Shown in pieces: positions 39,201 to 47,708 of a stretch of 64,000 bases of DNA. Numbering within the stretch: position 1 is the stretch's first letter; every line of letters starts with the position of its first letter. The position numbers were made by a program, and so were the translations under genes. Below the pieces are notes generated by a model, which saw nothing but the letters and a program-made list of their open reading frames with translations, had not been told where the DNA came from and did not search any database. This stretch comes from Rhizaria sp. SCN 62-66 (Eukaryota; Rhizaria, unplaced). The stretch covers positions 33,280-97,279 of the forward strand of contig MEDY01000209.1 of the NCBI GenBank assembly GCA_001724265.1. Reading direction: 5' to 3'.

Positions 39201-40478
39201 CCCGGCCGCCGCAGTCGCAGTCGCCGCAGTCGCCGCCGCCGCGGCCGCCGCGGCCATCGCGGCAGTGGCCTCTGCGGCTGCGGCGGCACGCTGGGCCGCG
39301 GCGGCGGCGAGGAGCCCCGCGGCGGCGTGCGCAAAGAGGCGCGACACGGCCGTGAAGGCCGCCCAGCAGCGCGTCCAGTCGTGCGCGCGCAGCGGCGCGC
39401 CCCCGCCCGCGGCGCCGTGCACGCCGTGAGTCCCCTGCGCCTGCGTCTGCGCGCTCGTCGCAGGGGGGCAGTAGGGGTCGACGCGCTCGGGCGCGGGCAT
39501 GAGGTAGTGCAACAGCGGCCAGAGCACGTCGCGGCAGAGTCCCTCCTCCCAGCGGCGGCGCAACGCCGGCGGCGGCAGCACGGGGAAGCAATGCATCGCG
39601 CGCAGCGCGGCCAGCAGCTCGGGGTCGAGGGCGCCGGCGTCGCCGTCGGCGCCGCGCTGTTCCAGCTCCTTGCGCAGCGCGCGCGGCAGCATGCCCACGA
39701 ACACGACCGCGTACGGGCCCTCGGCCGCGCCAGCACCACCGGCGCCGGAGCCGGAGACAGCGGCGGCCACGGAGGCCGCGGCTGCGGCGGTCGCGGCGGC
39801 GGCGGTCGAGTCAGCGCCTATGGCGGCGGCGGCCGCTGCGGGCACGGAGGCGTCGCAGTCCTCTGCGTCGGTGGGCGGCGCCAGCGCCAGCATGCGCGCG
39901 TTGCCGACGATGTCCCTGCAGTCGGTCCAGGCGAGCCGCCAGCGGCCCGAGGCGGCGTCGCGCTCCGCCGTGACGGGCAGCGAGCGGCCGGCGACGACCA
40001 GCAGCGGCCGCCGCGCCGCTGCCGCGGGCAGGAACGAGGCCGGATCGGGCACCAGCGCCGAAGCCAGCATCGCGGGCGTCAACGCCGCGGACACCTGCGT
40101 CTCCGCCTCGGCCTCGGCGGCCGCCCACGCCGATGGTGGGCCGTACGGGGTCTGCTGGGGTAAGGTGGAGGAAGACTGGGAGGGGTGGTGTTGCAGCTGC
40201 TGTTGCTGCTGCTGCTGCTGAGTCGCATTGGCAGGCGCAGGCGCGGGCGCAGGCGCAGGCGCAACAGGAGTGTTCGCAGCCAGAGTAGTTGCAGCGTTAG
40301 GCTGGCGACTGAGCGCATCGCGCTTGGCGAGCGCGGCGGCGTTGCGCGCCTTAGCGGCGCGGGCGCGCGCGGCGAGGACGCGGTAGACGGCGTAGCCCGC
40401 GCCAACCGACACGCCGAGCGTGAGGAGCAGCGTGGCGAGCCGGGCCGCGCGCGACGGCGACGCGGCGAGCAGCGACAT
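36288..40478 (-). CDS. Membrane-anchored GT20 / trehalose-6-phosphate synthase-like protein
   Basis: 1396 aa, single exon. The GT20 fold is shown by VWAHNYHLLRLCADLRPL (about 456), CCFLHAPFPSSDLFRALPW, LLGFHAFDFARHFL (about 555), RIVAVLNAHVGVHS, LYLCADVLLVAPFWDGVN (838) and PIVVSEFLSCARALVG (about 935). GT20 enzymes make trehalose-6-phosphate from UDP-glucose and glucose-6-phosphate. Aligned to E. coli OtsA, key residues are changed: Asp130 is Asn459, and Arg262 is Glu645. The Lys267 equivalent (Lys650) and the Asp361/Glu369 pair (Asp838, Glu846) remain. Residues about 12-32 form one hydrophobic segment followed by Arg/Lys, so a signal anchor is likely, which is unusual for this cytosolic family. 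No trehalose-phosphatase domain follows; residues beyond 950 are low complexity with a Gln run. It may be a non-catalytic or altered-substrate member. Confidence 0.8.
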   Translation of the reverse strand: MSLLAASPSRAARLATLLLTLGVSVGAGYAVYRVLAARARAAKARNAAALAKRDALSRQPNAATTLAANTPVAPAPAPAPAPANATQQQQQQQQLQHHPSQSSSTLPQQTPYGPPSAWAAAEAEAETQVSAALTPAMLASALVPDPASFLPAAAARRPLLVVAGRSLPVTAERDAASGRWRLAWTDCRDIVGNARMLALAPPTDAEDCDASVPAAAAAAIGADSTAAAATAAAAASVAAAVSGSGAGGAGAAEGPYAVVFVGMLPRALRKELEQRGADGDAGALDPELLAALRAMHCFPVLPPPALRRRWEEGLCRDVLWPLLHYLMPAPERVDPYCPPATSAQTQAQGTHGVHGAAGGGAPLRAHDWTRCWAAFTAVSRLFAHAAAGLLAAAAAQRAAAAAEATAAMAAAAAAAATAATATAAAGTGTGAAEPTAAATASAAASAVVSLEPGTVWAHNYHLLRLCADLRPLLAAPPPLVPTSAASNSNSNSTSDRAGASATQSSAASAATAATAAAVFAGTRLCCFLHAPFPSSDLFRALPWRETLLSAMLAADLLGFHAFDFARHFLASCQRVLSLQVCALPRGLMGVRTRSGRIVAVLNAHVGVHSHALAAAARAPAVGATARRLRRALCPRGEALVLAVSEVSVVKSVHLQVRDFRALLTFHAPLRGVTRLLLVLLPASGPPVLAAPAREAALAEVALVRARFGPDAVVVVDLSTDAAAPPAAAVTAAATAAATAALTSRGGGSYGSGGYGSGLGSPGCTASAGTAAAAAAIPGDAAFPSLESVLALAPPEPGCEADLDGPAGARPPSRQHLSLSGVLPLYLCADVLLVAPFWDGVNTAPLEVSAAQAAVYGVSAPPPSLNGGASGGGGGSSSLAAAAAAAAAAAGVPAAPGAGDSKDRAAAAAAERERQAAEWSQRPPPAAAALPAPSPIVVSEFLSCARALVGVHRANPWSAEQTAAALALALKSTSTERFLALRGRLGSATGSPATAGTTAAALAAVAAAAAEGQPAPAAAQLALLSLRTRNGYWRWASRVLADTAVAADNAAAHRAAWARALYDASALPAQGSGAGAGTGNAAVSASAGSARAGAGVCVGRCGANSAAATAATASDVSRSRSLGLSLQVGDAGSTYIAPAALPGVSAVPSAAGAGAGAAGGGGGGEYSLITAEPGSAVGGCEGCDDDAGATMRTPRRRAQRQKQRLLIQQQQQQQQAPRFAFPAIVSAADGLGADGLGAGAVAVAGTTSDFDGASASPSPSPNSCAYSGGYSGGHGGRGAAGGGLSSGAMTPFVGCGLEPRQPQASPDAASENGARAAAAAAAAAGGAGGAGRLSLVCPRSGAGSAAGSVPDAASGASSRASDGVGVRGGVGSGGDGSGPGSTSRDPVDSIAFHGFTD

Positions 40479-41474
40479 TGGTCTGGCGTGACGGCGCGCT
40501 GTCAATCACCTGCCTGCACACACACACACACAAATGTCACACAAACTGGCACACACAGAGCAGACACACAGCACACAAGAGGCACTCGCGCGGCGGTGGG
40601 GCGAGGGGGGAGCACGGGGGACCGGGCCCGGGCGTGCGCGGTGCGAGCGGGGCAGATGGGCGCGATGGACAATCGGTCGGTCGGACGGTGGGCTTTCGGG
40701 AGAGCCAAGAGACTGGGGGAGTGCACAGTCGCAAAGAAAAGAGTTGAAGATGAAATAAGAGTGATTTGTGAGACGTAAGTGTGTTGCAAAATGGCTGAGC
40801 TCATAATTATACGCACAGGATGCAATCATGACCTTCAGGCCGGTGGCTGAAGTGAATGGCAGTGACGAGATGTGGGCTTGACACCGAATCTGCCCTCCAG
40901 ACCGCAGTGGGTCCAAACAGAACTTGGAAGGGTGAGTAAAAACGGAATAGTAATTAATCCTCAGGAATCGGCATGCACCAGAGACAATCTTCTCGCCGAC
41001 GGTGTGTGCAGCTCACACGAGACCCCGAATATCCCAGTTCCAGTCAGTCTACAGCCGGTCTCAGAGCAAGTTGTGGTGGACCAACCAAGCCAGTCGGAGT
41101 CAGGTGACTGTGAGCAGGGGTGTGACCGTGGGAGGAGCCCTTAGACGGCCCTTACCGGCGGGGGATTGAGAAATTGTCATTTCGGCGTGAAAGAGGGACT
41201 GGAGTCTATCTGGAATGATTTTATTAAAGCTTCGACTCTGTTTTGTGGGTCATATTCTTACCTGGGCTTTGCCGGCGACGTCTCTGCGTTAAACAGACCA
41301 CGCTTGGGTAAATCACGTGCGATTGGGAACGAAAAGCAACACTGATTTCACTCTCAGCTGCTGCTGCCCGCCCCATGATCTTATTTGCAAATGTGACACC
41401 GTCATAATATGTGTTGAGTTTTATTCTCACGTTCTATTACTATCCCTTTTTCTCGCTTTGTGTTTCAGAAGAGC
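40479..41474. promoter_or_regulatory. Divergent spacer, TPS-like and mitochondrial protein genes
   Basis: 996 bp holding both promoters. A donor-like GTGAGTAAA at about 40932 and a strong acceptor (TTTGTGTTTCAG, ending 41468) six bases before the next ATG suggest a 5' UTR intron of about 540 bp for the mitochondrial gene. No tRNA or coding frame recognised. Confidence 0.4.
40517..40532. repeat. Short CA dinucleotide repeat
   Basis: Eight CA units just upstream of the TPS-like start. Confidence 0.85.
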
Positions 41475-41960
41475 ATGCTTCGCCGTATTGTGTCGAAGGC
41501 CACTCCCCTCGCGAGCAAGTCGATCGCTTCCGTCTCGGCCCGCGCCTTCAGCCACCACGTTGACGTCCCCAAGAACCTGAAGGAGGGTTTCCCCTTCCAG
41601 GTCCTCCCTTACCAGATCGGCAAGGGCGAGAAGAAGATCGTCATCGGCCCCATGACCGGTGTCGACGCCGAGCTTTACCCCATCGAGGAGAACCCCGACA
41701 AGAACCCTGCGATCGCGTTCATCCTCACCGAGGATGGCGCCGTCACCCAGGGCGTGCGCTCCCATGAGCGCACCGGCATCATGCTGCTCTTCGGCACCAT
41801 GCTCGCCATCGGCGCCCTCGAGCTCTACACCCTCGGCGGCTTCCACGAGGTGCCCCAGGAGGTCTACGACAACTACGCCGTGCTCGACAAGCGCGACCAG
41901 CTCTACGCCTCCCAGTTCGAGAAGAGCTGGTCCGAGCTCCGCGCCGAGGACTACGCGTAA
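41475..41960 (+). CDS. Small mitochondrial membrane protein, highly expressed type
   Basis: 161 aa, no family recognised. The N-terminus (MLRRIVSKATPLASKSIASV, then SARAFSHH) is a classic matrix-targeting peptide with a probable cleavage near residue 25-30. One membrane segment runs from about residue 101 to 122 (GIMLLFGTMLAIGALELYTL). The soluble part before it is acidic and conserved-looking (FPFQVLPYQIGKGEKKIVIG); the C-terminal 40 residues are charged, with YDNYAVLDKRDQLYASQF. One membrane span with a short C-terminal tail is typical of accessory subunits of complex I, III, IV or ATP synthase. That is an inference from shape only. Codon use is extremely C-ending and there are no homopolymers, unlike every neighbour, which points to high expression. 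Confidence 0.75.
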   Translation: MLRRIVSKATPLASKSIASVSARAFSHHVDVPKNLKEGFPFQVLPYQIGKGEKKIVIGPMTGVDAELYPIEENPDKNPAIAFILTEDGAVTQGVRSHERTGIMLLFGTMLAIGALELYTLGGFHEVPQEVYDNYAVLDKRDQLYASQFEKSWSELRAEDYA

Positions 41961-42970
41961 GCGCCTTGACCGCCCCTGCTCCTCCCGCCTCCTCCCCCTC
42001 TTCCTCATCCCCTCCGCCCTCCTCCAGCACCACACCGCATGACTTCACGCCTCCCCGTGGACGACACTGGTCTGTTCTTGTCTCACTTCACTTGTGAGTC
42101 TACGAGGGCAGCCAGCGCTCTCCCCGCGCGGCTCCGTGTACGTGTGTGTGCGCCTTGCGCCGGCGGGACGTGTCGGGCGCGCGCGCTGTCTGCCGTTTGC
42201 AGCCCCGCGCGCGCCGCGTCCCGCCAAACCCCGCCGCTGTGACCGCGACTGCCTTCGAGTGAGCCGCACAGAGAGTGAATGCGGGGCGGCGGATGCGAGT
42301 GCGAGCTGCTTGATTTATTAAGAGAGACAAGGGCTCGTCCCCCTCTCAACCCCACAGCTCGCTCCCGCCCGCCGCCGCCGCGCTCTCCGTCTCGACTCCG
42401 TCAGCAGTGCCCCTGATCGTAACTAACCAACCAACATCGTTGTCACAACTGTTCGTCGTCGTTGTTGTCGTCACCGTGGCAAGACTTATTCAGCCTAACA
42501 ATACACTTTGCTTTTTTTTAACTACCCAATCTCCGACTCTTGATTGAATCGTCTCTCTCTAGTGTTTGTCGATCTTGAGTGGAAAGATTGTATGTAAACT
42601 GATCACGAAGCACTTGTATTAATGTTGTACTTGATACATCATGTGTGGAGTTTTTTTAACATCTACATTTTTTGTACGACTAAATTAAGATCTGCTATGT
42701 TCTGTCTTCGAGGCCAGCACAACGCCGCCCAACACAACGAACAAACAAGAACAACATCAACTCAAAACACAAAGACACAAATCGTAAAACACAAGGCGCA
42801 TCCAGCTAACTAACACGAAACGGAGAAAAGAAAAGAACAAAACAGAAAATAAAACAACACAAAAAAAAAAACATATCCGTAACACGCAGTTTTATGGTTA
42901 TCCCAACAACCACGCATTAGGACAAGGTAAGCTTAAGGAGGGAGTCGATGTACGTACAGTCCTCACAGAA
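41961..42970. other. Convergent spacer, mitochondrial protein and p101-like genes
   Basis: 1010 bp. The first 400 bp are GC-rich and pyrimidine-rich, the rest AT-rich with A runs near 42860. Small open frames in the first part have no family features. Probably long 3' UTRs. Confidence 0.45.
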
Positions 42971-45577
42971 TTAGACGACGTCGTTGATGGGCGCGAAGGT
43001 CTGGACGGGGAAGGTGGCGTGGACGCCGCGCGCGTCGAGCGCGGGCGTCACGCGGACGGCGGCATAAGGTCCGTAGAGCGCGCCGTCGACGAGCACGCGG
43101 AACTTTGCGCCCGCGGCGGCCGTGATGGTGACCTCGCAGACGTGCTGGCGCGGCTCGAGCGAGAGCAGCGAACGCTTGACCTTGGCCTTGTCGACCTTGT
43201 GCGTCTGCGCGAAAAGCTCCAGTGCGGGCGAGGACGGCGACGACGGGTGGGTCTGGTCGCCGCGGCGCGGCACGGCTGACAGCAGCACGGAGGAGAAAGG
43301 CACGAAGTCGTCCACCACCTCTGCCTGGCGCCGCCCCGCGAGGTCGAGCTTGGTGTAGCGCACGGCCAGGTCCTGGCCCGTGGCTACGGCGACCGTGCAC
43401 GTCTTGTCGCGGAGCGCGTCCTCGACGCGCCAGCCCGTGGGGCGGCGCTGTTTGACGCGAAACTCGTCCACAGCCACGGCCAGCCCCAGCTCGACGCGCT
43501 GCAGAAACGTCACGGCCTCGCCCGTGCCCGGTTCGGCGCGCGCGTCGGGGAAGCCCTCGAGGCGGTGCAGGTGGCAGTGCAGCGTGGCGCCGCCATCGCG
43601 CGCGTAGGCCACCATGGACTCACGCAGAAAGGCCGTGGGCGGCAGCGGCAGCGCCTCGTCCGAGGACTGCAGCTCCGACTCGTCGCTGCGCAGCCAGGGT
43701 ACGAGCAGCGCGGGCGAGCGCAGCGGCGCGAAGACGTGCCGCTGGTACCACGAGTCGTGGCGCGCCACGTAGCCCGCCAGCGCGGACCGCGCGAAGGGCG
43801 CGAGGAAGAAGCGGAAGGCGAGTCCGCGCAGCATGGCAGGCTGATTCGCGCGCAGCGCCGTGTAGGCGGCGGCGACGTGGTGCAGCAGCGCGTCGCCGCC
43901 CGCCACCACGATGCGCACCTCGCGCGGGGTCCCGTTGCGCGCGTTGACTTCGGCGCTGTACGCGCGGGCCAACGCGAAGAGGCGCGAGTAGGCGTAGCCG
44001 CAGTGCGAGGCCAGTGCGGCGGCGTCAGCTTCGCCCGCGATGCCCGCCGCGTCGTCGAGCGCGCCCGGCGCGGCCTTAAGCATCACACCCAGCCGCACAT
44101 GCTCCGTCGCGGGCAGCGGCGGGTTGTAGTTGGCCGCGTCGGCCGGCACGTTGGGCCCCAGCGGCTGCACCGGGATCACGAAGCCCTGCGCGCCGGCGGG
44201 GGCGGCGGCGGCGCGCGCCATGATGTCGGCAACCATGGCGTCGGCGGCGGCCACGCGCGTCTGCTGCGCGGCCTCGGGCGCGGCGGCAACGGCGCCCTCG
44301 GTCTCCTTGAGCTGCGCCGCCAGCGCGGCCACGTCGGCGGGCGAAAGGCGCTGCAGCGCGGCGGCCAGCGCGTCCGCGCCGCCGGGCGCGAGCGACGCGT
44401 CGGGTGTGAGGGCCTGCAGCAGCGCGAGCGCCTCGATGGGGGCCGGGAGCGCGAGCCCGCCGGTGGGGTCCGCCTGCGAGGGCGCGGGCCGCACGGGCTG
44501 CGTCGAGGAGAAGGAGGACGCGTCGAGCACGTTGAGCGCGGCCGAGACGGAGAGGTCCTCGGCGTCGTGGAGGTAGAAGAGCGGCTTGAGCGCGCGGTAG
44601 CCAGGCTCCAGCTCGAGCCCCGCGTAATCGACCACGGCGGCCTCGGCGGCCAGCAGCTGGCGCCGCGACCAGCCGGGGAAGAGCAGCTCGGACTGGAAGG
44701 CCTCGACGACGCCGCGCGCGACCGAGCCCCAGGGCTCGGGCCACAGCAGCAGCTGCTGCACGATGAGGATGGCCTTGGCGAGGAAGGCGGCGTTGGTGAC
44801 GGCGTTGGCGGCCAGCACGACGCGCATCATGTGCAGCAGCCCGAAGAGCGAGGTCTCGGCCACGCGCGGGTTCATCTTGAGCTGCTGCGGCAGCGTGAGC
44901 GACTTGTTGAGCAGCGTCGAGAGCACAAGCACCTGCGCGTCGGGCCCGCCAGAGGCGACGAGCTTGGTCAGGTACGACAGCGCGAAGCCGAACTCGTTGC
45001 TCTTGACGTCGGCGTCGTCCAGCGCGGGCACGCGCGTGATGGAGCTTAGCATCTGCACGTCCTGTGCCGTCTGCAGCGTCGACGCGCCGACGATGAGCGG
45101 GCCCAGGAAGTTCTGCAGCGACTTGGGCGAGTCATCGAGGCGCATCGAGAGCACGCGGATCGTGTCGCGGAGGGCGGGGTACTCGCGCGAAGGGTCGCGC
45201 GCGGGGTCCTGCGTGCGCTCGTTCCAGCGCGAGAAGAACGTCAGCAGCTTGGGCGACGTTGTCTTGAAGGGCAGGAGCAGCGTGATGAAGGCAATGGTGT
45301 TGACGAGCGAGTCCATCGTGACGTTGTGGGGCGGGTTGCCCTTGGAGTCGATGATGAGGAAAACCTGGTCAAGCAGTGCCTCAAGGAAAGTAGTCGCGTC
45401 ATCGATCGAAGAGCTTTGCTTCCAAAAGATGAAAAACTGCGACCGCACGACCTTGCCTCTAGCCTGGGCACCCGGCGCGTCCTTAAAGTTAGGGAAGACG
45501 GACTCGAGGATATCGCCAACGCGGAGGCCAAGCCGCTTCAGGCCGCCGTGCGTGCCGCTCGGCTTGATAGTGTTCAT
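42971..45577 (-). CDS. PI3K class IB regulatory (p101/p84)-like protein
   Basis: 868 aa, single exon. The best match I can make is the PI3K_1B_p101 family (animal PIK3R5/PIK3R6), adaptors that couple PI3K gamma to G-protein beta-gamma. The key block is VRIVVAGGDALLHHVAAAYTALR (residues about 549-571), then FRFFLAPFA and LAGYVARHDSWYQRHVFAPL (about 600-615). This corresponds to the LGRVDPWYQSNV region of human p101. The N-terminal 330 residues (GDILESVFPNFKDA, TFLEALLDQVFLIID, LLTFFSRWNERTQDP) look like a helical repeat domain, as in p101. The C-terminal 150 residues are beta-rich (VCEVTITAAAGAKFRVLVDG), fitting the beta-sandwich that binds beta-gamma. An Ala-rich linker spans about 370-470. 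The gene is unusually free of homopolymers. Sec23 was considered and rejected. The name is moderate confidence; coding is certain. Confidence 0.65.
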   Translation of the reverse strand: MNTIKPSGTHGGLKRLGLRVGDILESVFPNFKDAPGAQARGKVVRSQFFIFWKQSSSIDDATTFLEALLDQVFLIIDSKGNPPHNVTMDSLVNTIAFITLLLPFKTTSPKLLTFFSRWNERTQDPARDPSREYPALRDTIRVLSMRLDDSPKSLQNFLGPLIVGASTLQTAQDVQMLSSITRVPALDDADVKSNEFGFALSYLTKLVASGGPDAQVLVLSTLLNKSLTLPQQLKMNPRVAETSLFGLLHMMRVVLAANAVTNAAFLAKAILIVQQLLLWPEPWGSVARGVVEAFQSELLFPGWSRRQLLAAEAAVVDYAGLELEPGYRALKPLFYLHDAEDLSVSAALNVLDASSFSSTQPVRPAPSQADPTGGLALPAPIEALALLQALTPDASLAPGGADALAAALQRLSPADVAALAAQLKETEGAVAAAPEAAQQTRVAAADAMVADIMARAAAAPAGAQGFVIPVQPLGPNVPADAANYNPPLPATEHVRLGVMLKAAPGALDDAAGIAGEADAAALASHCGYAYSRLFALARAYSAEVNARNGTPREVRIVVAGGDALLHHVAAAYTALRANQPAMLRGLAFRFFLAPFARSALAGYVARHDSWYQRHVFAPLRSPALLVPWLRSDESELQSSDEALPLPPTAFLRESMVAYARDGGATLHCHLHRLEGFPDARAEPGTGEAVTFLQRVELGLAVAVDEFRVKQRRPTGWRVEDALRDKTCTVAVATGQDLAVRYTKLDLAGRRQAEVVDDFVPFSSVLLSAVPRRGDQTHPSSPSSPALELFAQTHKVDKAKVKRSLLSLEPRQHVCEVTITAAAGAKFRVLVDGALYGPYAAVRVTPALDARGVHATFPVQTFAPINDVV

Positions 45578-46340
45578 TGTGGAAACCGGATACCGCTCTA
45601 CTTAAACTAAATAGTGAAACGAAACGATAAACTCCCTCGCGTGCTTCTGTAGGAGCGAAAAACAAAGTGGCACGAGCAAGCCCAATAGGAGGGTGAAATC
45701 GGGTCACAAAAAGATACGCTTGCACATCAGAAACATCTTCGCAACAAACATACGATTACCATGATATACAAACCAAACGCACTCCAAACATAATCAAAAC
45801 ACACCCCATGGTGCGGTTCTAATGCACTACAAACATCACTCTAAAGGTCCGCTGGAGGACTCCTCTGTGTGTGCTCGCTCGGCACGATCATCGGTCAGTC
45901 GCGAACGAGGTGACCGTGGGTCTGTGACTGTGGGCCACAGCTGATATTAATATCACTCTGAATCTGTATTGAGGCTCGCACTTCGCAGGCTTGGTCAACA
46001 GAACTTCAAACGAAATCAACAGTTTTCCACCACTTTAAGTTACTATTTAAATTTTCAATGCCTCTAGCTCTGGCAAAGGTCGGTTATCCAGTTAACATAT
46101 CTCAAAGTAGCCAAAACATGACAAAATTAATCTTTTTTCAAAGATCTTACTAGTACGTGTATGCATTTAATCGGACGATTATCAGAAAATACTACGTTTA
46201 AGAGTGTAGAACGAATTGACAATGAGACTCCATTATGGCAGCACCTCATCATGTTAAAACAGCTCATTGAAGGACAACTAATATAATAATTCCTGGCGGT
46301 CGTTCACTTGAACCAAAGATATCAAATTTTACTTGTGTAT

Positions 46341-46372
46341 GATGAGGTCATCAGGTGATGAGGTCATCAGGT
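46341..46372. repeat. Tandem duplication, 16 bp x2
   Basis: The unit GATGAGGTCATCAGGT occurs twice back to back, identical. Confidence 0.95.
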
Positions 46373-46380
46373 GAAAGTTT

Positions 46381-46408
46381 AATGCGAATCACATAATGCG
46401 AATCACAG
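46381..46408. repeat. Tandem duplication, 14 bp x2
   Basis: AATGCGAATCACAT is followed at once by AATGCGAATCACAG, then by a partial third copy AATGCGCATTG after one base. Confidence 0.9.
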
Positions 46409-46491
46409 TAATGCGCATTGTGTGGAGCAAAGGGATAATCACGGAACTCAGAATTACAGGTCTTTCTAAAACTGCATTGCGTAAGAACAGT

Positions 46492-46523
46492 ATCACACCA
46501 AGTCGCTATCGCACCAGGTCGCT
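46492..46523. repeat. Tandem duplication, 16 bp x2
   Basis: ATCACACCAAGTCGCT is followed by ATCGCACCAGGTCGCT, two mismatches. Confidence 0.9.
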
Positions 46524-47201
46524 TTAACATAAAATCTGTTTTTATGAACCTCTAAAACAACAAGTTCTAAAGTCTAAGTAACGAATTTACGAATTTAGAA
46601 CGTGCAAAAATAGCTTTTGAGACAACTGTGGCAGCATGCTTCCAGGAGAAAAGGAAACGTTAAGAACGGAGCCCTGAGACATCAGTGAATAAATCATTAT
46701 TTGCATGATAAAATCGTATTAACAAATCAATTAATATTATGTTTAAGAAAAGATAATATTAACTTTTTTTAAAACATTAAACGTATATTATAATGTACGG
46801 GTAATTTAAAACGTTAAAATCTGCTTAAATAATATAAAAAGATAAAATGATGCATATAAATATTTACATTGAATTAGATACTATGATTGTGATCTTTTAG
46901 ACCATCTTTCAATCTTTGTGATATAAAATACTCTACCGTAGTTCATGTAGAAATAATAATTATTATAGCATTAAATATCACATTTATTTTGTTTTTCAAA
47001 TATAATTGATGTAAACTTTAATCCTAACAAAACTCTTTAAAATCTAATAAAATGTTAAAATAACTTTTTATTACCATTCATTATATTTAAGTATATTTTA
47101 ATAACTGTAGTTATTTAGTAATAGCCACATACAGTGTTAAATTTCTCCAAGCTTGTATGAGTAATACGATACGCGGATTTAGGAGCATAAGCTTACCATG
47201 T

Positions 47202-47323
47202 AATCGTGTTTTTTTCGATTGATAATCGTGTTTTTTTCGATTGATATTTATGAACTATTTTGGTTGCTATATATCGTGTTTTTTCCCTCGATTGATATGT
47301 TATGAACTATTTTGATTGCCATA
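47202..47323. repeat. Tandem AT-rich repeat, 22 bp and about 50 bp units
   Basis: Two identical 22-bp copies of an ATCGTG-T7-CGATTGAT unit (47202-47223, 47224-47245) are followed by a larger unit in which that core plus TATGAACTATTTTGGTTGC is repeated (47224-47271 and 47272-47323). Confidence 0.9.
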
Positions 47324-47554
47324 ATATGAATACGGCTGCCGTTTGAGGCAGTCTGAGGGGCTTCGTTACTTCACTGTTACCCAGTTAAAGGTTAGCCTAT
47401 TGTAAATTGGTTAGATTCAATTGAGAAATTCAATAATTGAATAGATTCATACTGTATTGCATGAGGCTCACGAAGTCGCAAATAAGAGAACAAGTATAGG
47501 TTAGGTTAATTATTATCAGTCACAGAGACAGAGAACAGAAAAAAACAAGAGTTT

Positions 47555-47582
47555 ACTCGCTAGCTAGCACTCGCTAGCTAGC
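47555..47582. repeat. Tandem duplication, 14 bp x2
   Basis: ACTCGCTAGCTAGC twice, identical. Each copy contains the palindrome GCTAGC. Confidence 0.95.
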
Positions 47583-47708
47583 TGGTACAAACGGTGTTAA
47601 TCGAAAAGAAATTTGTAAACAATTACATAAAAGGTCAATAGGTTTTGCCGTCATGACGGAAGTAAGGAACACATGCTAGCTAGAAGGAAAAAAAAGTGCA
47701 TATCCTAC

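Larger units (their letters stand above)
45578..47708. other. AT-rich 2.1 kb spacer with serial tandem duplications
   Basis: The longest gene-free stretch. The first 400 bp include the p101-like promoter. From about 46000 to 47700 the DNA is very AT-rich with no open frame of note. Five small tandem duplications of 8 to about 50 bp are scattered along it (listed separately). No terminal repeats, transposase remnant or telomere-like motif was seen. Confidence 0.6.

Noticed and set aside
36210-40163. Plus-strand frames opposite the TPS-like gene (36210-37655, 38034-40163)
   Set aside because: Arg/Gly-rich shadow frames with no domain. The minus frame contains the GT20 motifs.
41427-42035. Minus-strand frame of about 200 codons over the mitochondrial protein gene
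   Set aside because: It runs antisense to a gene with a clear targeting peptide and membrane span. Its acidic Leu/Val pattern follows from the strong C-ending codon bias.
43565-45049. Plus-strand frame opposite the p101-like gene
   Set aside because: Arg/Gly/His-rich shadow of a conserved sense protein.
42971-45577. Sec23/Sec24-like COPII coat identity for the p101-like gene
   Set aside because: No zinc ribbon, trunk or gelsolin motifs are present. The WYQRHV block fits p101 better.
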